Assembly: GCF_003194605.1 (NCBI RefSeq) | Contig: NZ_QHKY01000001.1 | Location: forward strand, 558,001 to 622,000 | Reading direction: 5' to 3' | Source of the DNA: Nocardioides gilvus | Lineage (GTDB): Bacteria > Actinomycetota > Actinomycetes > Propionibacteriales > Nocardioidaceae | DNA length: 64,000 nucleotides | Part shown: piece by piece, positions 1-8,078 of the stretch | Layout: every line of letters starts with the position of its first letter | How positions within the stretch are numbered: the stretch's first letter is position 1 | Program-made: the position numbers and the translations under genes | The notes under the pieces: generated by a model | What the model saw: only the letters and a program-made list of their open reading frames with translations | Told to the model about the DNA's origin: nothing | Databases searched by the model: none

Positions 1-767
1 TGGATCCCGAAGTACATGAAGCCCCCCAACGCACCCGCAGCCAGGGTGACTCCGACCAGAGCGGTGACGAGCGCCTCGAGCAGGAAGGGCAGGGCGATGT
101 ACAACGTGGAGGCGCCCACGAGCCGCATGATGCCGATCTCCTTGCGCCGGGCGAAGGCAGCAAGTCGGATCGTGTTGCCGACCAGCAGCAGGGCAGCAAT
201 GACCAGGAATCCGGCGGTGGCAAGCGCTCCCCACTGCAGCGCGTTGATCGACCCGTAGATCGGTTTGAGCGTCTGGCGCATGTCCCGGATCCCGGAGACA
301 CCGTCGAGCCCGGTGACGGCGGAGGTGATGCCCTTGTACTCGTCCGGATCCTCCAGCTCGATCCAGATCGACTCCGGCATGTCCTCTGCGGTGGCCGCCG
401 GGTTGGGGCCCTCGAAGCGCTCCGCACCGACGAGCTCCTTGACCTTCTCGAAGGCCTCCTCACGCGACTCGAGGTGGTGCCCGGAGACCTCGGGGTTCTC
501 CTCGACGACCGCGATGACCGCGTCGCGCTGGGCATCGGTGACCTCACCGGTGCAGGCGGCGTTCGAGTCGTCGGCCTTGCACAGCCACACCGTGATCTGG
601 AGCTGGTTGCCCCAGTGGTCGGCCGCCTTGTTGGCCTGCTGGTTGAGCAGCACTCCCATCCCCACCAGGGTCAGGGAGACGAAGAGGGTCAGGACCACGG
701 CCAGGTGCATCGACAGGTTGCGGCGCAGTCCTTGGCCGAGTTCGGAGAAGACGTATCGCAACTGCAT
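1..767 (-). CDS. ftsX: cell division ABC transporter permease FtsX (3' end outside window)
   Basis: FtsX is the membrane subunit of FtsEX, which couples ATP hydrolysis at the division site to activation of peptidoglycan hydrolases. The ATG at 767 opens a protein starting MQLRYVFSELGQGLRR, followed at once by a first membrane segment. A roughly 150-residue extracellular domain follows, with two Cys (CKADD..AACTG), and then the membrane segments of the FtsX permease domain, including the motif RRKEIGIMRLVGAS. About 255 codons are visible and the C-terminal membrane segments run off the left edge. It lies downstream of ftsE on the same strand, the standard order. The family call is secure. Confidence 0.95.
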   Translation of the reverse strand, partial: MQLRYVFSELGQGLRRNLSMHLAVVLTLFVSLTLVGMGVLLNQQANKAADHWGNQLQITVWLCKADDSNAACTGEVTDAQRDAVIAVVEENPEVSGHHLESREEAFEKVKELVGAERFEGPNPAATAEDMPESIWIELEDPDEYKGITSAVTGLDGVSGIRDMRQTLKPIYGSINALQWGALATAGFLVIAALLLVGNTIRLAAFARRKEIGIMRLVGASTLYIALPFLLEALVTALVGVTLAAGALGGFMYFGI

Positions 768-867
768 GGGAAGAAAGTGCCTCTCGATTGCCGCTGTGTC
801 GAGCGGACGAACGTGGGGTCGGGGGGTGGGTGCTCAGCCGAGCCGTGGGGGTCTGGGGCCCGGGACC

Positions 868-903
868 CAGGCCTGGGTCTCAGGCCTGGGTCTCAGGCCT
901 GGG
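868..903. repeat. three tandem copies of CAGGCCTGGG, 13-bp period
   Basis: CAGGCCTGGG occurs at 868, 881 and 894, each copy separated by TCT. The core CAGGCCTG is palindromic. The last copy covers the ftsE stop codon and encodes its final residues; the other two lie in the ftsE-ftsX gap. Self-pairing of copies could form a hairpin in the ftsEX transcript, but no T-run follows. This could be simple slippage. Confidence 0.75.
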
Positions 904-1594
904 AGCCGTAGACGCCCTGGGCCTGGTCACGGACCGCACGTCCGTGTTCGAGCTCGATGACGCGCTTGCGCATCTGGTCGACGATGCCGGCGTCGTGGGT
1001 GGCCATCAGGACGGTCGTGCCGGTGCGGTTGATCCGGTCGAGCAGCTTCATGATGCCGACCGACGTCGTGGGGTCGAGGTTGCCGGTGGGCTCGTCGGCG
1101 ATCAGGATCTGGGGCCGGTTGACGAAGGCGCGCGCCACCGCCACGCGCTGCTGCTCGCCGCCGGAGAGTTCGTCGGGCATGCGGTCGCCCTTGCCGTCCA
1201 GACCGACCAGCTCCAGGGTCTCGGGCACCAACGTCTTGATGTCCGCGCGCGAGCGACCGATCACCTGCAGCGCGAAGGCCACGTTCTCGGTGACCGTCTT
1301 GTTGGGCAGCAGACGGAAGTCCTGGAAGACCGCGCCGATCTCACGTCGCAGCCGGGGCACCTTCCAGTTGGCGAGCCGGTTGATCTCCTTGCCGGCCACG
1401 TAGACACGACCGGACGTGGGGCGGTACTCACGGGTCACCAGACGGAGGAACGTCGACTTGCCCGAACCCGAGGAACCGACGAGGAACACGAACTCCCCCT
1501 TGTCGATGTCGACCGAAACCTGGTCGAGCGCGGGTTGGGGGTGGCCGGGGTAGGCCTTGGTGACCTTCTCGAAGCGAATCACGTTGATCGACAT
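893..1594 (-). CDS. ftsE: cell division ATP-binding protein FtsE
   Basis: FtsE is the cytoplasmic ATPase of FtsEX. The 233-aa protein starts at ATG 1594 ([17 protein letters not shown]). Visible motifs are Walker A (GSSGSGKST, about residues 39-47), the Q-loop [12 protein letters not shown], the ABC signature [14 protein letters not shown] and Walker [14 protein letters not shown], followed by the H-loop MATHD. The frame stays open upstream to 1879, but that part is antisense to prfB and has no family similarity, so 1594 is the start. It lies 91 nt after prfB and 125 nt before ftsX, a standard actinobacterial prfB-ftsE-ftsX order. Confidence 0.97.
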   Translation of the reverse strand: MSINVIRFEKVTKAYPGHPQPALDQVSVDIDKGEFVFLVGSSGSGKSTFLRLVTREYRPTSGRVYVAGKEINRLANWKVPRLRREIGAVFQDFRLLPNKTVTENVAFALQVIGRSRADIKTLVPETLELVGLDGKGDRMPDELSGGEQQRVAVARAFVNRPQILIADEPTGNLDPTTSVGIMKLLDRINRTGTTVLMATHDAGIVDQMRKRVIELEHGRAVRDQAQGVYGSQA

Positions 1595-1685
1595 TAGCCG
1601 AGCAACGAAACGCCTCGGGGACGCGCGCCGGGGCACGTCAGAGCCTGGCGCCGTCGGGGGCGCGGCGACCCGACCCGGCGGGGGG

Positions 1686-2807
1686 TCAGTTCGCGGCTTC
1701 GGCCTTCTCGGCGCCCCGCCGCCAGCGGATGCCGGCCTCCAGGAACGGGTCGAGGTCGCCGTCGAAGACCGAGCTCGGGTTGCCCGACTCGTACCCGGTG
1801 CGCAGGTCCTTGACGACCTGGTAGGGGTTGAGCACGTAGTTGCGCATCTGGTCACCCCAGCTGGCCTGCACGTCGCCACGCATCTCGTCGAGGTGGGCCT
1901 TCTCCTCGGCCTTCTTGCGAGCCAGCAGCTTGGCCTTGAGGACGACCATCGCGGAGGCCTTGTTCTGCAGCTGAGACTTCTCGTTCTGGCAGCTCACGAC
2001 CGTGCCGGTGGGGATGTGGGTCAGACGCACCGCAGAGTCGGTGGTGTTGACCGACTGACCACCCGGTCCTCCGGAGCGGTACACGTCGACGCGGATCTCC
2101 TCGTCGGGGATGGTGATCTCGTCGGTCTGCTCGAGCACCGGGACCACCTCGACCGCAGCGAACGAGGTCTGGCGACGACCCTGGTTGTCGAACGGGCTGA
2201 TCCGCACCAGGCGGTGCGTCCCGGCCTCGACCGACAGGGTGCCGTAGGCGTACGGAGCCCGGATGGCGAAGGTCGCGGACTTCAGCCCGGCCTCCTCGGC
2301 GTAGGAGGTCTCGAAGACATCCACACCGTACTTGTGCTGCTCGGCCCAGCGGATGTACATCCGCATCAGGGTCTCGGCGAAGTCGGCGGCATCGACGCCA
2401 CCGGCGCCGGCGCGGATGCTGATCAGGGCCTCGCGGGCGTCGTACTCGCCGTTGAGCAGGGTGCGGATCTCCAGGGACTCGGCCGACTTCTTGATCCGGT
2501 CCAACTCGATCTGGGCGTCGGCGAGCGACTCCTCGTCACCCTCTTCGGTGGCCATCTCGACCATGATCTCGAGGTCGTCGATACGGTCGGTCAGCGAGGT
2601 GAAGCGTTCCAACTCGCCGTTGAGCGTGGAGAGACGGCCGGTGACGCGCTGCGCGTTCTCCTGGTCGTCCCACAGGTCAGGGGATCCCACCTGCTCGCTG
2701 AGGTCCGCGATCTCCGTACGCATCGCGTCGAGGTCCAGGACCTGACCGATGGTCTTCATGGTCGCGTTGAGCGTGCGGATCTCTGCGTCGAAGTCGGTAC
2801 CAGCCAC
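1686..2807 (-). CDS. prfB: peptide chain release factor 2
   Basis: RF2 recognises UGA/UAA and triggers peptidyl-tRNA hydrolysis. The 373-aa product from GTG 2807 carries the RF2-specific SPF stop-recognition tripeptide (residues 204-206, RISPFD) and the catalytic GGQ (residues 249-251 in [11 protein letters not shown]). The gene is one continuous frame: the N-terminus reads through without the in-frame UGA and frameshift site that autoregulates prfB in many bacteria. It heads a prfB-ftsE-ftsX run on the minus strand. Confidence 0.97.
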   Translation of the reverse strand: MAGTDFDAEIRTLNATMKTIGQVLDLDAMRTEIADLSEQVGSPDLWDDQENAQRVTGRLSTLNGELERFTSLTDRIDDLEIMVEMATEEGDEESLADAQIELDRIKKSAESLEIRTLLNGEYDAREALISIRAGAGGVDAADFAETLMRMYIRWAEQHKYGVDVFETSYAEEAGLKSATFAIRAPYAYGTLSVEAGTHRLVRISPFDNQGRRQTSFAAVEVVPVLEQTDEITIPDEEIRVDVYRSGGPGGQSVNTTDSAVRLTHIPTGTVVSCQNEKSQLQNKASAMVVLKAKLLARKKAEEKAHLDEMRGDVQASWGDQMRNYVLNPYQVVKDLRTGYESGNPSSVFDGDLDPFLEAGIRWRRGAEKAEAAN

Positions 2808-2849
2808 GCCCTCACCCTACGGCGCGGGTCGCAACGGTGTCGAAGCGGA

Positions 2850-3332
2850 TCAGTACCGGCCGAAGAGCTGCGCGGCGTACCAGCGACCGTCCTCGCCCTT
2901 CACGGCTGCGACCTCACTGCGGCGGTACTCCCTGCGCAGGATGTTCTCGCGATGCCCGGGGGACTTCATCCACCCCTGGTTGACCACGGAGCGACCGGTC
3001 CGGTATCCGGCGGCGACATTCTCACCGACCATCCGCATGTCGCACGCGCTCAACACCTTGCCCAGGTCCTGGTGCCAGATGGCGCGCTTCCTGGCCATCT
3101 TGCGGGCGTGGCTCTTGGCGTACCTCTTCAGGCACTTGCTGGCCTTGAGCTTCACCCGGTCGTGCTTGGCACGTTGCCTGTTCGTCGCCTTCTCGGCGGC
3201 CGTGCCGTACTTGGAGGCCGGGCTCGCTGCCTGCGCTGGAGCCGCGGTCAGGGCGCTCAGGCCGAAGGCGAGGAGACCGACGGTGAGGGTCGTTGCCAAG
3301 GCACTGGCGAGGATGCTGCGGAGGGTCGTCAC
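2850..3332 (-). CDS. exported CAP (SCP/PR1-like) domain protein
   Basis: The GTG at 3332 is preceded by GGGAG six bases upstream, which favours it over the ATG at 3425. The 160-aa product opens with a signal peptide (TTLRSILASALATTLTVGLL... ending AAPAQAA). The mature part is a small CAP domain: NRQRAKHDRVKLKASKCLKRYAKSHARKM, then the HxxL-type segment IWHQDL, GENVAAGYRT, WMKSPGHRENIL and a C-terminal AQLFGRY. CAP proteins of bacteria are extracellular with mostly unknown roles. The two Cys may form a disulfide. It lies between prfB and a divergent CoA-transferase; no functional link is evident. Confidence 0.88.
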   Translation of the reverse strand: MTTLRSILASALATTLTVGLLAFGLSALTAAPAQAASPASKYGTAAEKATNRQRAKHDRVKLKASKCLKRYAKSHARKMARKRAIWHQDLGKVLSACDMRMVGENVAAGYRTGRSVVNQGWMKSPGHRENILRREYRRSEVAAVKGEDGRWYAAQLFGRY

Positions 3333-3449
3333 GGCGTGCTCCCGAGAGGGTCGCGAGGCGGGGCGTGCAGGGCTTCGGGCCGACGATACGTCGCCGCGAC
3401 CCTGAGCGCGAGCCTCCAGGATCATCGCCGACGATTAGAGTGCGCGACC

Positions 3450-4676
3450 ATGAGCGCCCCTTCCTCCCTCCCCCTGGCCGGTGTCCGCGTGCTGGAGCTG
3501 GGCAACTTCATTGCGGCCCCCACGGCGGCCCGCCTGCTCGCTGACTTCGGCGCCGAGGTGATCAAGGTCGAGCGGCCGCGTACGGGCGACGAGCTGCGCA
3601 ACTGGCGACTCTTCGCCGGGGACACCTCGATGCTCTACCGCACCATCAACCGCAACAAGCGCTCTGTCGAGCTGGACCTGCGCACTGAGTCAGGGCTGCG
3701 GGCTGCCAAGGCACTCCTCGCGAAGTGTGACGTCCTGATCGAGAACTTCCGTCCCGGCACCCTGGACCGGTGGGGCCTGGACGCCGCGACACTGGCCGCG
3801 CTGAACCCAGAACTGGTGGTTGCGCGGATCTCCGCCTTCGGCCAGACCGGACCGATGTCGGCGCGCCCCGGTTTTGCGGCGGTGGCCGAGGCGTACGGCG
3901 GTCTGCGTGAGCTCGTCGGCGAGGCCGACCGTCCGCCGGCCCGCGTCGGGGTCTCCATCGGAGACTCCATCGCGGGCCTCTACGCCGCTTTCGGCGTGGT
4001 GATGTCGCTGCACCAGCGCGGTGTCGCCAGGGCCGCTGGCCAGCAGCCCCCGTCGCCCGTTGACCAGCACGTCGACGTGGCGCTGCACGAGGCGATCTTC
4101 TCGATGATGGAGTCGCTCGTGCCCGACGTGTCGGCCCACGGTGTGCCGCGCGTACGCACCGGAGGCCGGATGGAGGGGATCGCCCCGTCCAACGCCTACC
4201 CGTGTTCGGACGGCGACGTGGTGATCTCCGGCAACGCCGACAACCTCTTCCCCAAGTTCATGCGTGCGATCGGCCGCGAGGACCTCGCCGCCGACCCCGA
4301 CCTGGTCAACAACAAGGGGCGCTGGGAGCGGCGCGACGAGCTGGACGACGCCATCGGTGAGTGGACCGGCGGTCGTACGCGGGCCGAGGCGCTCGCGGTC
4401 CTCGACGAGGCCGACGTCCCGGCCGGACCGATCATGACGGGGGCCGACATCATCACCGACGAGCAGTTCCTGGCCCGCGACATGGTGCAGCACCTGCCGG
4501 TCGACGTGGCCGGCGAGACCCGTCACGTCGCCTTCCCGGGGATCGTGCCGGTGCTCGGTGAGAAGTCGCTCCCGGTCCACCACGTGGGTCCGGACCTCGG
4601 CGCCGACAACGAGTACGTCTTCCGCGACCTGCTGGGGCTCGGAGAGGACGAGATCGCGACGCTCCTCACGCGGTGA
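3450..4676 (+). CDS. CaiB/BaiF family CoA-transferase (family III)
   Basis: Family III CoA-transferases move CoA between acyl groups through an aspartyl-CoA anhydride. The 408-aa product from ATG 3450 (MSAPSSLPLAGVRVLELG) has the hallmark N-terminus with FIAAPTAARLLADFGAEVIKVERP, then NRNKRSVELDL and GQTGPMSARPGF, and a candidate catalytic Asp172 in SIGDSIAGL. The frame is open far upstream (to 1557), but that stretch is antisense to ftsE/prfB. Substrate cannot be read from sequence. It stands alone on the plus strand, divergent from the CAP gene. Confidence 0.92.
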   Translation: MSAPSSLPLAGVRVLELGNFIAAPTAARLLADFGAEVIKVERPRTGDELRNWRLFAGDTSMLYRTINRNKRSVELDLRTESGLRAAKALLAKCDVLIENFRPGTLDRWGLDAATLAALNPELVVARISAFGQTGPMSARPGFAAVAEAYGGLRELVGEADRPPARVGVSIGDSIAGLYAAFGVVMSLHQRGVARAAGQQPPSPVDQHVDVALHEAIFSMMESLVPDVSAHGVPRVRTGGRMEGIAPSNAYPCSDGDVVISGNADNLFPKFMRAIGREDLAADPDLVNNKGRWERRDELDDAIGEWTGGRTRAEALAVLDEADVPAGPIMTGADIITDEQFLARDMVQHLPVDVAGETRHVAFPGIVPVLGEKSLPVHHVGPDLGADNEYVFRDLLGLGEDEIATLLTR

Positions 4677-4793
4677 CGACCCGAAATCTGGGCGCGGGAG
4701 GCATAAGTTCGCGCTCACCGGGGCATCGAGACGTCAGCCCTTCGCCACAGTGGTCACCCTGACCGCGCCGGCGACAGACGTCAGGAGACCAAC

Positions 4794-5348
4794 ATGGCCG
4801 CCAAGAGGATCGCATTCGTGCTGGGAATGGGTGCCGGTTACGTCCTGGGCGCGAAGGCCGGGCGCCAGCGCTACCAGCAGATCGTCGGCAAGGCCCAGGA
4901 CGTGTGGCAGAACCCCCGCGTGCAGGCCAAGGCCGACGAGGCCCAGCACCTCGCGAAGGAGAAGGCCGGCGCAGCCGGATCAGCCGTGGCCGGCACGGTG
5001 ACGAAGAAGGCCGGAGCGGTCGGCTCGACCATTGCGGACAAGGTGAGCCGCAAGTCCGATGACGATCAGAACGACTCCGCCTCCAGCACCGGCTCGCACT
5101 CCTCGCCCAGCTCCAGTTCCGGCTCCAGTGCGGGTGGGTCGCACACCCGCTCGGACGTCCCGACTCCCGAAGAGGTGTCCCTGGGTGGGACGCACGGAGG
5201 GGTCGACGCGCCTGCCGCTGCTCCCTCCCCCGCTCCCAGCCCGGTCCCCGGCAGCGGTGGCGCCGACTCCGGCGTCAACAGCCCCTCCGACAAGCTCCCG
5301 CCGCACCCGGTCGCCAAGCCGGGCGTCCCCGGAGGTAGCCCGGAATGA
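4794..5348 (+). CDS. YtxH-like small membrane-associated protein
   Basis: The 184-aa protein begins MAAKRIAFVLGMGAGYVLGAKAGRQRYQQI. This is a glycine-rich hydrophobic N-terminal helix with the GAGYVLGAKAGRQRY motif common in actinobacterial YtxH-like proteins. An Ala/Lys-rich helical stretch follows (to about residue 85), then a low-complexity Ser/Pro/Gly tail. It starts a three-gene run with the next two genes and overlaps the following start by four bases (ATGA). This trio is recurrent in actinobacteria and is presumed to act at the membrane or envelope; the function is unknown. Confidence 0.75.
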   Translation: MAAKRIAFVLGMGAGYVLGAKAGRQRYQQIVGKAQDVWQNPRVQAKADEAQHLAKEKAGAAGSAVAGTVTKKAGAVGSTIADKVSRKSDDDQNDSASSTGSHSSPSSSSGSSAGGSHTRSDVPTPEEVSLGGTHGGVDAPAAAPSPAPSPVPGSGGADSGVNSPSDKLPPHPVAKPGVPGGSPE

Positions 5349-5815
5349 ACCGCCCCGAGGACCCTGTGGAGGTCACCCGTGCGAGTGCCGCCGGGGCTGC
5401 ATCCCCACTGACGCCGGGCACCGCAGCCCAGGACTCGACCACCGGTCAGCTGGTCTCGCAGTTGTCCAGCGAAGTGACGCAACTGGTCCGTGACGAGTTG
5501 CGCCTGGCCCAGATGGAGGTCTCCGGCAAGGCGAAGAAGGCAGGTGTCGGGATCGGGATGTTCGGCGCGGCCGGGGTGATCGCCCTGTACGGCCTTGCGG
5601 CCCTGCTCACCGCGATCGTGCTGGCCCTGGCGCTGGTGGTGGACGCCTGGCTGGCAGCGCTCATCGTCGCCGTCGTGCTCTTCCTGGTGGCCGGCGTCGC
5701 CGCGCTCCTGGGCAAGAAGCGCGTTGAGGCGGCTGCTCCGCCGTTGCCCACCCAGACGGTCGCCAGCGTCAAGGAGGACGTCGATGCCGTACGCAACCCC
5801 GGCGCCCACCACTGA
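5345..5815 (+). CDS. phage holin family protein (Phage_holin_3_6 type)
   Basis: The 156-aa protein has an N-terminal tail, an amphipathic segment TGQLVSQLSSEVTQLVRDELRLAQMEVS, and two hydrophobic hairpin segments (about residues 57-90 and 98-122) ending in KKR. This is the pattern of the actinobacterial 'phage holin family' (formerly DUF1469), which are chromosomal membrane proteins rather than lysis holins. The start overlaps the preceding stop (ATGA), so it is probably translationally coupled, and the DUF3618 gene follows. Confidence 0.85.
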   Translation: MNRPEDPVEVTRASAAGAASPLTPGTAAQDSTTGQLVSQLSSEVTQLVRDELRLAQMEVSGKAKKAGVGIGMFGAAGVIALYGLAALLTAIVLALALVVDAWLAALIVAVVLFLVAGVAALLGKKRVEAAAPPLPTQTVASVKEDVDAVRNPGAHH

Positions 5816-5899
5816 GCCCACCACCGAGCGGCGCGGGCCGGACTGCGGCCCACCCGAGACGACCCACCGTGCCTTCGGCCCCACCTCAGGAGTGCAGTG

Positions 5900-6205
5900 A
5901 TGACGGACGTGAACGGCAACGGCAACGGCACCACCGACGGTGACGCGGACCCGCAGATGGAGGCGGTCCAGCGCGACATCGAGCAGACCAGGGAGAGGTT
6001 GGCCGACACGGTCGACCAACTCCAGGCAAAGCTCGACGTGAAGGCGCGGGCCACCGCGGGGGCCCAGGACGCGAAGGAGCGGGCCCTGGCCAAGGTGCTC
6101 GACGCCAATGGCCAGCCTCGTCCCGCTGCCCTGGCCTTCGGTGGCGCTGTGGTGGCCGGGCTGCTCGCCGTGGTGGTGGTCAAGATGTGGCGCCGCCGTC
6201 ACTGA
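5900..6205 (+). CDS. DUF3618 domain-containing protein
   Basis: ATG 5900 sits seven bases after AGGAG; a GTG three bases earlier is a weaker choice. The 101-aa protein contains the DUF3618 signature VQRDIEQTRERLADTVDQLQAKLD (residues about 22-45), a linker and one C-terminal membrane helix (AALAFGGAVVAGLLAVVVVKM) ending in WRRRH. It is a single-pass membrane protein, third gene of the YtxH-holin-DUF3618 trio. No function is known. Confidence 0.88.
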   Translation: MTDVNGNGNGTTDGDADPQMEAVQRDIEQTRERLADTVDQLQAKLDVKARATAGAQDAKERALAKVLDANGQPRPAALAFGGAVVAGLLAVVVVKMWRRRH

Positions 6206-6246
6206 CCATCCTTTTCGAGCGAGGTCAGACCGGTTCTGGGAGAAGT

Positions 6247-6277
6247 GAGTAGTTGCACTCTGTTCTGGGTACTACTC
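6247..6277. promoter_or_regulatory. inverted repeat GAGTAGT-N17-ACTACTC, possible operator
   Basis: Two perfect 7-bp arms (6247-6253 and 6271-6277) flank 17 bases. The site lies in the gap after the DUF3618 gene and about 60 bases before a small plus-strand ORF. The words AGTGAGT and GGTACT-ACTCC seen here recur at 17038-17084, upstream of two LuxR-type regulators. A shared operator is possible but unproven. Confidence 0.4.
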
Positions 6278-6335
6278 CGGCGACGACGATCCAAGCATGC
6301 CTGCACCGTCGTCTCCGTTCCCTCCTGGAGGACCC

Positions 6336-6455
6336 TTGAGCACCCTACGAAGCGTCGTCACGGCGACCTGTTTGGCCCTGAGCCTGTTCCTGCTGCTCAC
6401 GGCTGGCGAAGGGTCTCCCGAGCCGGAGTCCTGGCGCGCCGTCGTCGGGCGCTGA
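6336..6455 (+). CDS. possible small hydrophobic/secreted peptide (39 aa)
   Basis: A TTG at 6336 is preceded by GGAGGA five bases upstream. It reads a 39-aa peptide: a basic N-terminus (STLRSVV), a hydrophobic stretch ATCLALSLFLLLTAG, then an acidic/polar tail ending VVGR. It resembles a bare signal peptide or small membrane peptide. It ends 18 bases before the convergent tad operon. No homolog is recognised, so it could be spurious; the good Shine-Dalgarno sequence and upstream inverted repeat are the support. Confidence 0.35.
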   Translation: MSTLRSVVTATCLALSLFLLLTAGEGSPEPESWRAVVGR

Positions 6456-6473
6456 CCCTCCGACGCGGGCACT

Positions 6474-6920
6474 TCAGCGCAGCACGGTGACTGCCGCCCG
6501 ACCCGTCGCCACGATGACGGGATCGTCCACGCCAGGGACGGTCAACGGTAGTTCCAGAGGGGCCCGCACGATCACCGTCACGACACCGTCCGCGGGGTCC
6601 ACCCGCGCTTCGTGGCTGAGCCCGGGGTAGGTCTCGTAGGCGCCGATGGTGAGGAGGTACTCCCCCACGGCGTCATCCACGGCGGCGGCGCTCTGACCCA
6701 GACGCCCCTGCGGAAGCCCTTCGGTGTACGCACTCACCGAACCCAGGTCGGCACCCTGGAGAGCGGCACCGTCGGCGATGCTCGTGAGCCCTTGCCGCTG
6801 GAGGTAGGCCGCCGACGCATCGACGACGACGGCCACCAGCAGGAGGAGCAGGAGGGCGAACCCGATGATGAGGAGAGCCACGCTGCCTCGTTCGTCGGCT
6901 GGGCCCCGCGGTCTTCTCAC
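6474..6920 (-). CDS. TadG-like pilus-assembly protein (Rv3654c type)
   Basis: The 148-aa product starts at a GTG overlapping the preceding stop (GTGA). It has the N-terminal prepilin-like motif DERGSVALLIIGFALLLLLLV with a single membrane helix, followed by QRQGLTSIADGAALQGAD, typical of TadG/TadE-like minor pilin proteins in actinobacterial Tad clusters. It is the last gene of the tad operon. Expected location is membrane anchored with the C-terminal part outside. Confidence 0.82.
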   Translation of the reverse strand: MRRPRGPADERGSVALLIIGFALLLLLLVAVVVDASAAYLQRQGLTSIADGAALQGADLGSVSAYTEGLPQGRLGQSAAAVDDAVGEYLLTIGAYETYPGLSHEARVDPADGVVTVIVRAPLELPLTVPGVDDPVIVATGRAAVTVLR

Positions 6921-7399
6921 TCCACTCTCCCTTGGACGTACTGGCCGATCGGGACGGTATGGCTGGACTCGAGCGCGAAGCCCGTCTCCCCTCCCCGCAG
7001 CACCTCGGGGAAGAGGGGCAGTTGGACGTGCGAAGTGATGGTCACGGTGATCACCGACGTGCCAGCCAGGCAGTTGCCCGGTCCGAGACTGCAGTCGACC
7101 TCGACCTCGAGCGGCATGTCATCGCCACCTTGGTCGGTCAGCGTGAAGCGGGCGACCTCGCGGGCCCGCGCCAGCCCCGTCTCCTCGTCGGGGGCCAACG
7201 CGTACGCCCGGCCGGCCGCGCGTGCCGCAGAACTCACTGCGAAGGCTCCACGCTGCACCTCGAAGACCGAGATCACGATCCAGACCATCGGCACCAGGAG
7301 CACGATCCCCAACCAGACGAATTCCACGATCCCGCTGCCGCGTTCGTCCCGGCGCCTTGCACTTGAGCGAACTCGCCACCCGGCGAGGAGACGGTTCAC
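6917..7399 (-). CDS. TadE-like pseudopilin
   Basis: The 160-aa protein starts at GTG 7399, overlapping the upstream stop. After a basic N-terminus comes RRDERGSGIVEFVWLGIVLLVPMVWIVISVFEVQRGAFAVSSAARAAGRAYA, the TadE pattern with E(+5)-type residues and one membrane helix. A C-terminal extracellular part with a Cys pair (CSLGPGNC) follows. TadE-like proteins are minor pseudopilins needed for Flp pilus assembly. It is part of the continuous overlapping minus-strand tad operon. Confidence 0.85.
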   Translation of the reverse strand: MNRLLAGWRVRSSARRRDERGSGIVEFVWLGIVLLVPMVWIVISVFEVQRGAFAVSSAARAAGRAYALAPDEETGLARAREVARFTLTDQGGDDMPLEVEVDCSLGPGNCLAGTSVITVTITSHVQLPLFPEVLRGGETGFALESSHTVPIGQYVQGRVE

Positions 7400-7800
7400 G
7401 GCGCACCGACCGGGTCGGGCTCAACCAGTGCGCTGCCCGAGACCTCGAACTCGACCGTTGGTCCGCCGAGGCCGAGCGCGGGGACCACCACCTCAGCCAC
7501 CACGCGGTGGACCGCCACACCATTCACGTCCACCGTCTCGATGCGACTCCCAGTGACGAATCGGGACGAAATGGCTGCAGCCCACTGGTCGCGAGCGCGG
7601 TCCAGGCCCTCCTGCGGGGTCGACTCCCAGGCGGCGGCGTGCCGCGCCCCCTCCGAGGCGGCAAGCGCCACGGTGTTGCGGACGTACATCACCAGGGCGA
7701 CCTGCATGATTCCGAGCACCAACGGCACGAGCAGGACCGTGACGAGGACGAAGTCGACCACCGCCGAGCCTCTCTCGGTGCGACGTCTGCTCGGTGACAC
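7396..7800 (-). CDS. TadE-like pseudopilin
   Basis: The 134-aa protein starts at GTG 7800, two bases after the pilin stop. The open frame continues to 7890, but that part lies inside the pilin gene. The motif RRRTERGSAVVDFVLVTVLLVPLVLGIMQ followed by RNTVALAASEGARHAA is diagnostic of TadE. One membrane helix; the rest is extracytoplasmic. It overlaps the following TadE-like gene by four bases, so the operon encodes two adjacent TadE proteins, as is common in actinobacteria. Confidence 0.87.
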   Translation of the reverse strand: MSPSRRRTERGSAVVDFVLVTVLLVPLVLGIMQVALVMYVRNTVALAASEGARHAAAWESTPQEGLDRARDQWAAAISSRFVTGSRIETVDVNGVAVHRVVAEVVVPALGLGGPTVEFEVSGSALVEPDPVGAP

Positions 7801-7801
7801 C

Positions 7802-8005
7802 TCAGCTGCCGACGCTGCTGAGCGCGCGTTCGAGAATGACCGTGAGCTGGTCCTCGGCCAGCGCCCCGAGCGCGGCCACGATCCCGACACTCATGACGAC
7901 GATCAACACCCATCCGGGCACGTCCCCGCGTTCGTCGCGACGCCGACCGACGGCATCGAGAAGGGCGACCTGGAGACGGATGTGGGTCAGGAGCAGCATG
8001 GGCAT
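7802..8005 (-). CDS. small Flp pilin-like protein
   Basis: ATG 8005 has GGGAGGA four bases upstream, a strong site that decides the start over 8071. The 67-aa product contains RRRDERGDVPGWVLIVVMSVGIVAALGALAEDQL: a charged segment, Gly, then a hydrophobic helix, as in actinobacterial Flp pilins processed at ERGD/VPGWVL-like sites. It lies between tadC and the TadE genes, the usual pilin position. It is probably the major pilin subunit. Confidence 0.75.
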   Translation of the reverse strand: MPMLLLTHIRLQVALLDAVGRRRDERGDVPGWVLIVVMSVGIVAALGALAEDQLTVILERALSSVGS

Positions 8006-8078
8006 GGTTCCTCCCGGAACGGGTTCGATGGTCTGTGGCGTGCTGGGACTTGAGAGAGCTCGTGCGCTCACGGGGTGG

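Noticed and set aside
2700..2807. Programmed frameshift site in prfB
   Set aside because: The frame is continuous from GTG 2807 through the usual frameshift region; no in-frame UGA is present.
1557..3449. Long open plus-strand frame upstream of the CoA-transferase start
   Set aside because: It is antisense to prfB and ftsE, whose protein motifs are certain; the real CoA-transferase start is 3450.
5345..5815. Prophage because of a 'holin'
   Set aside because: This family is a common chromosomal actinobacterial membrane protein in a YtxH-DUF3618 trio; no phage genes are near.
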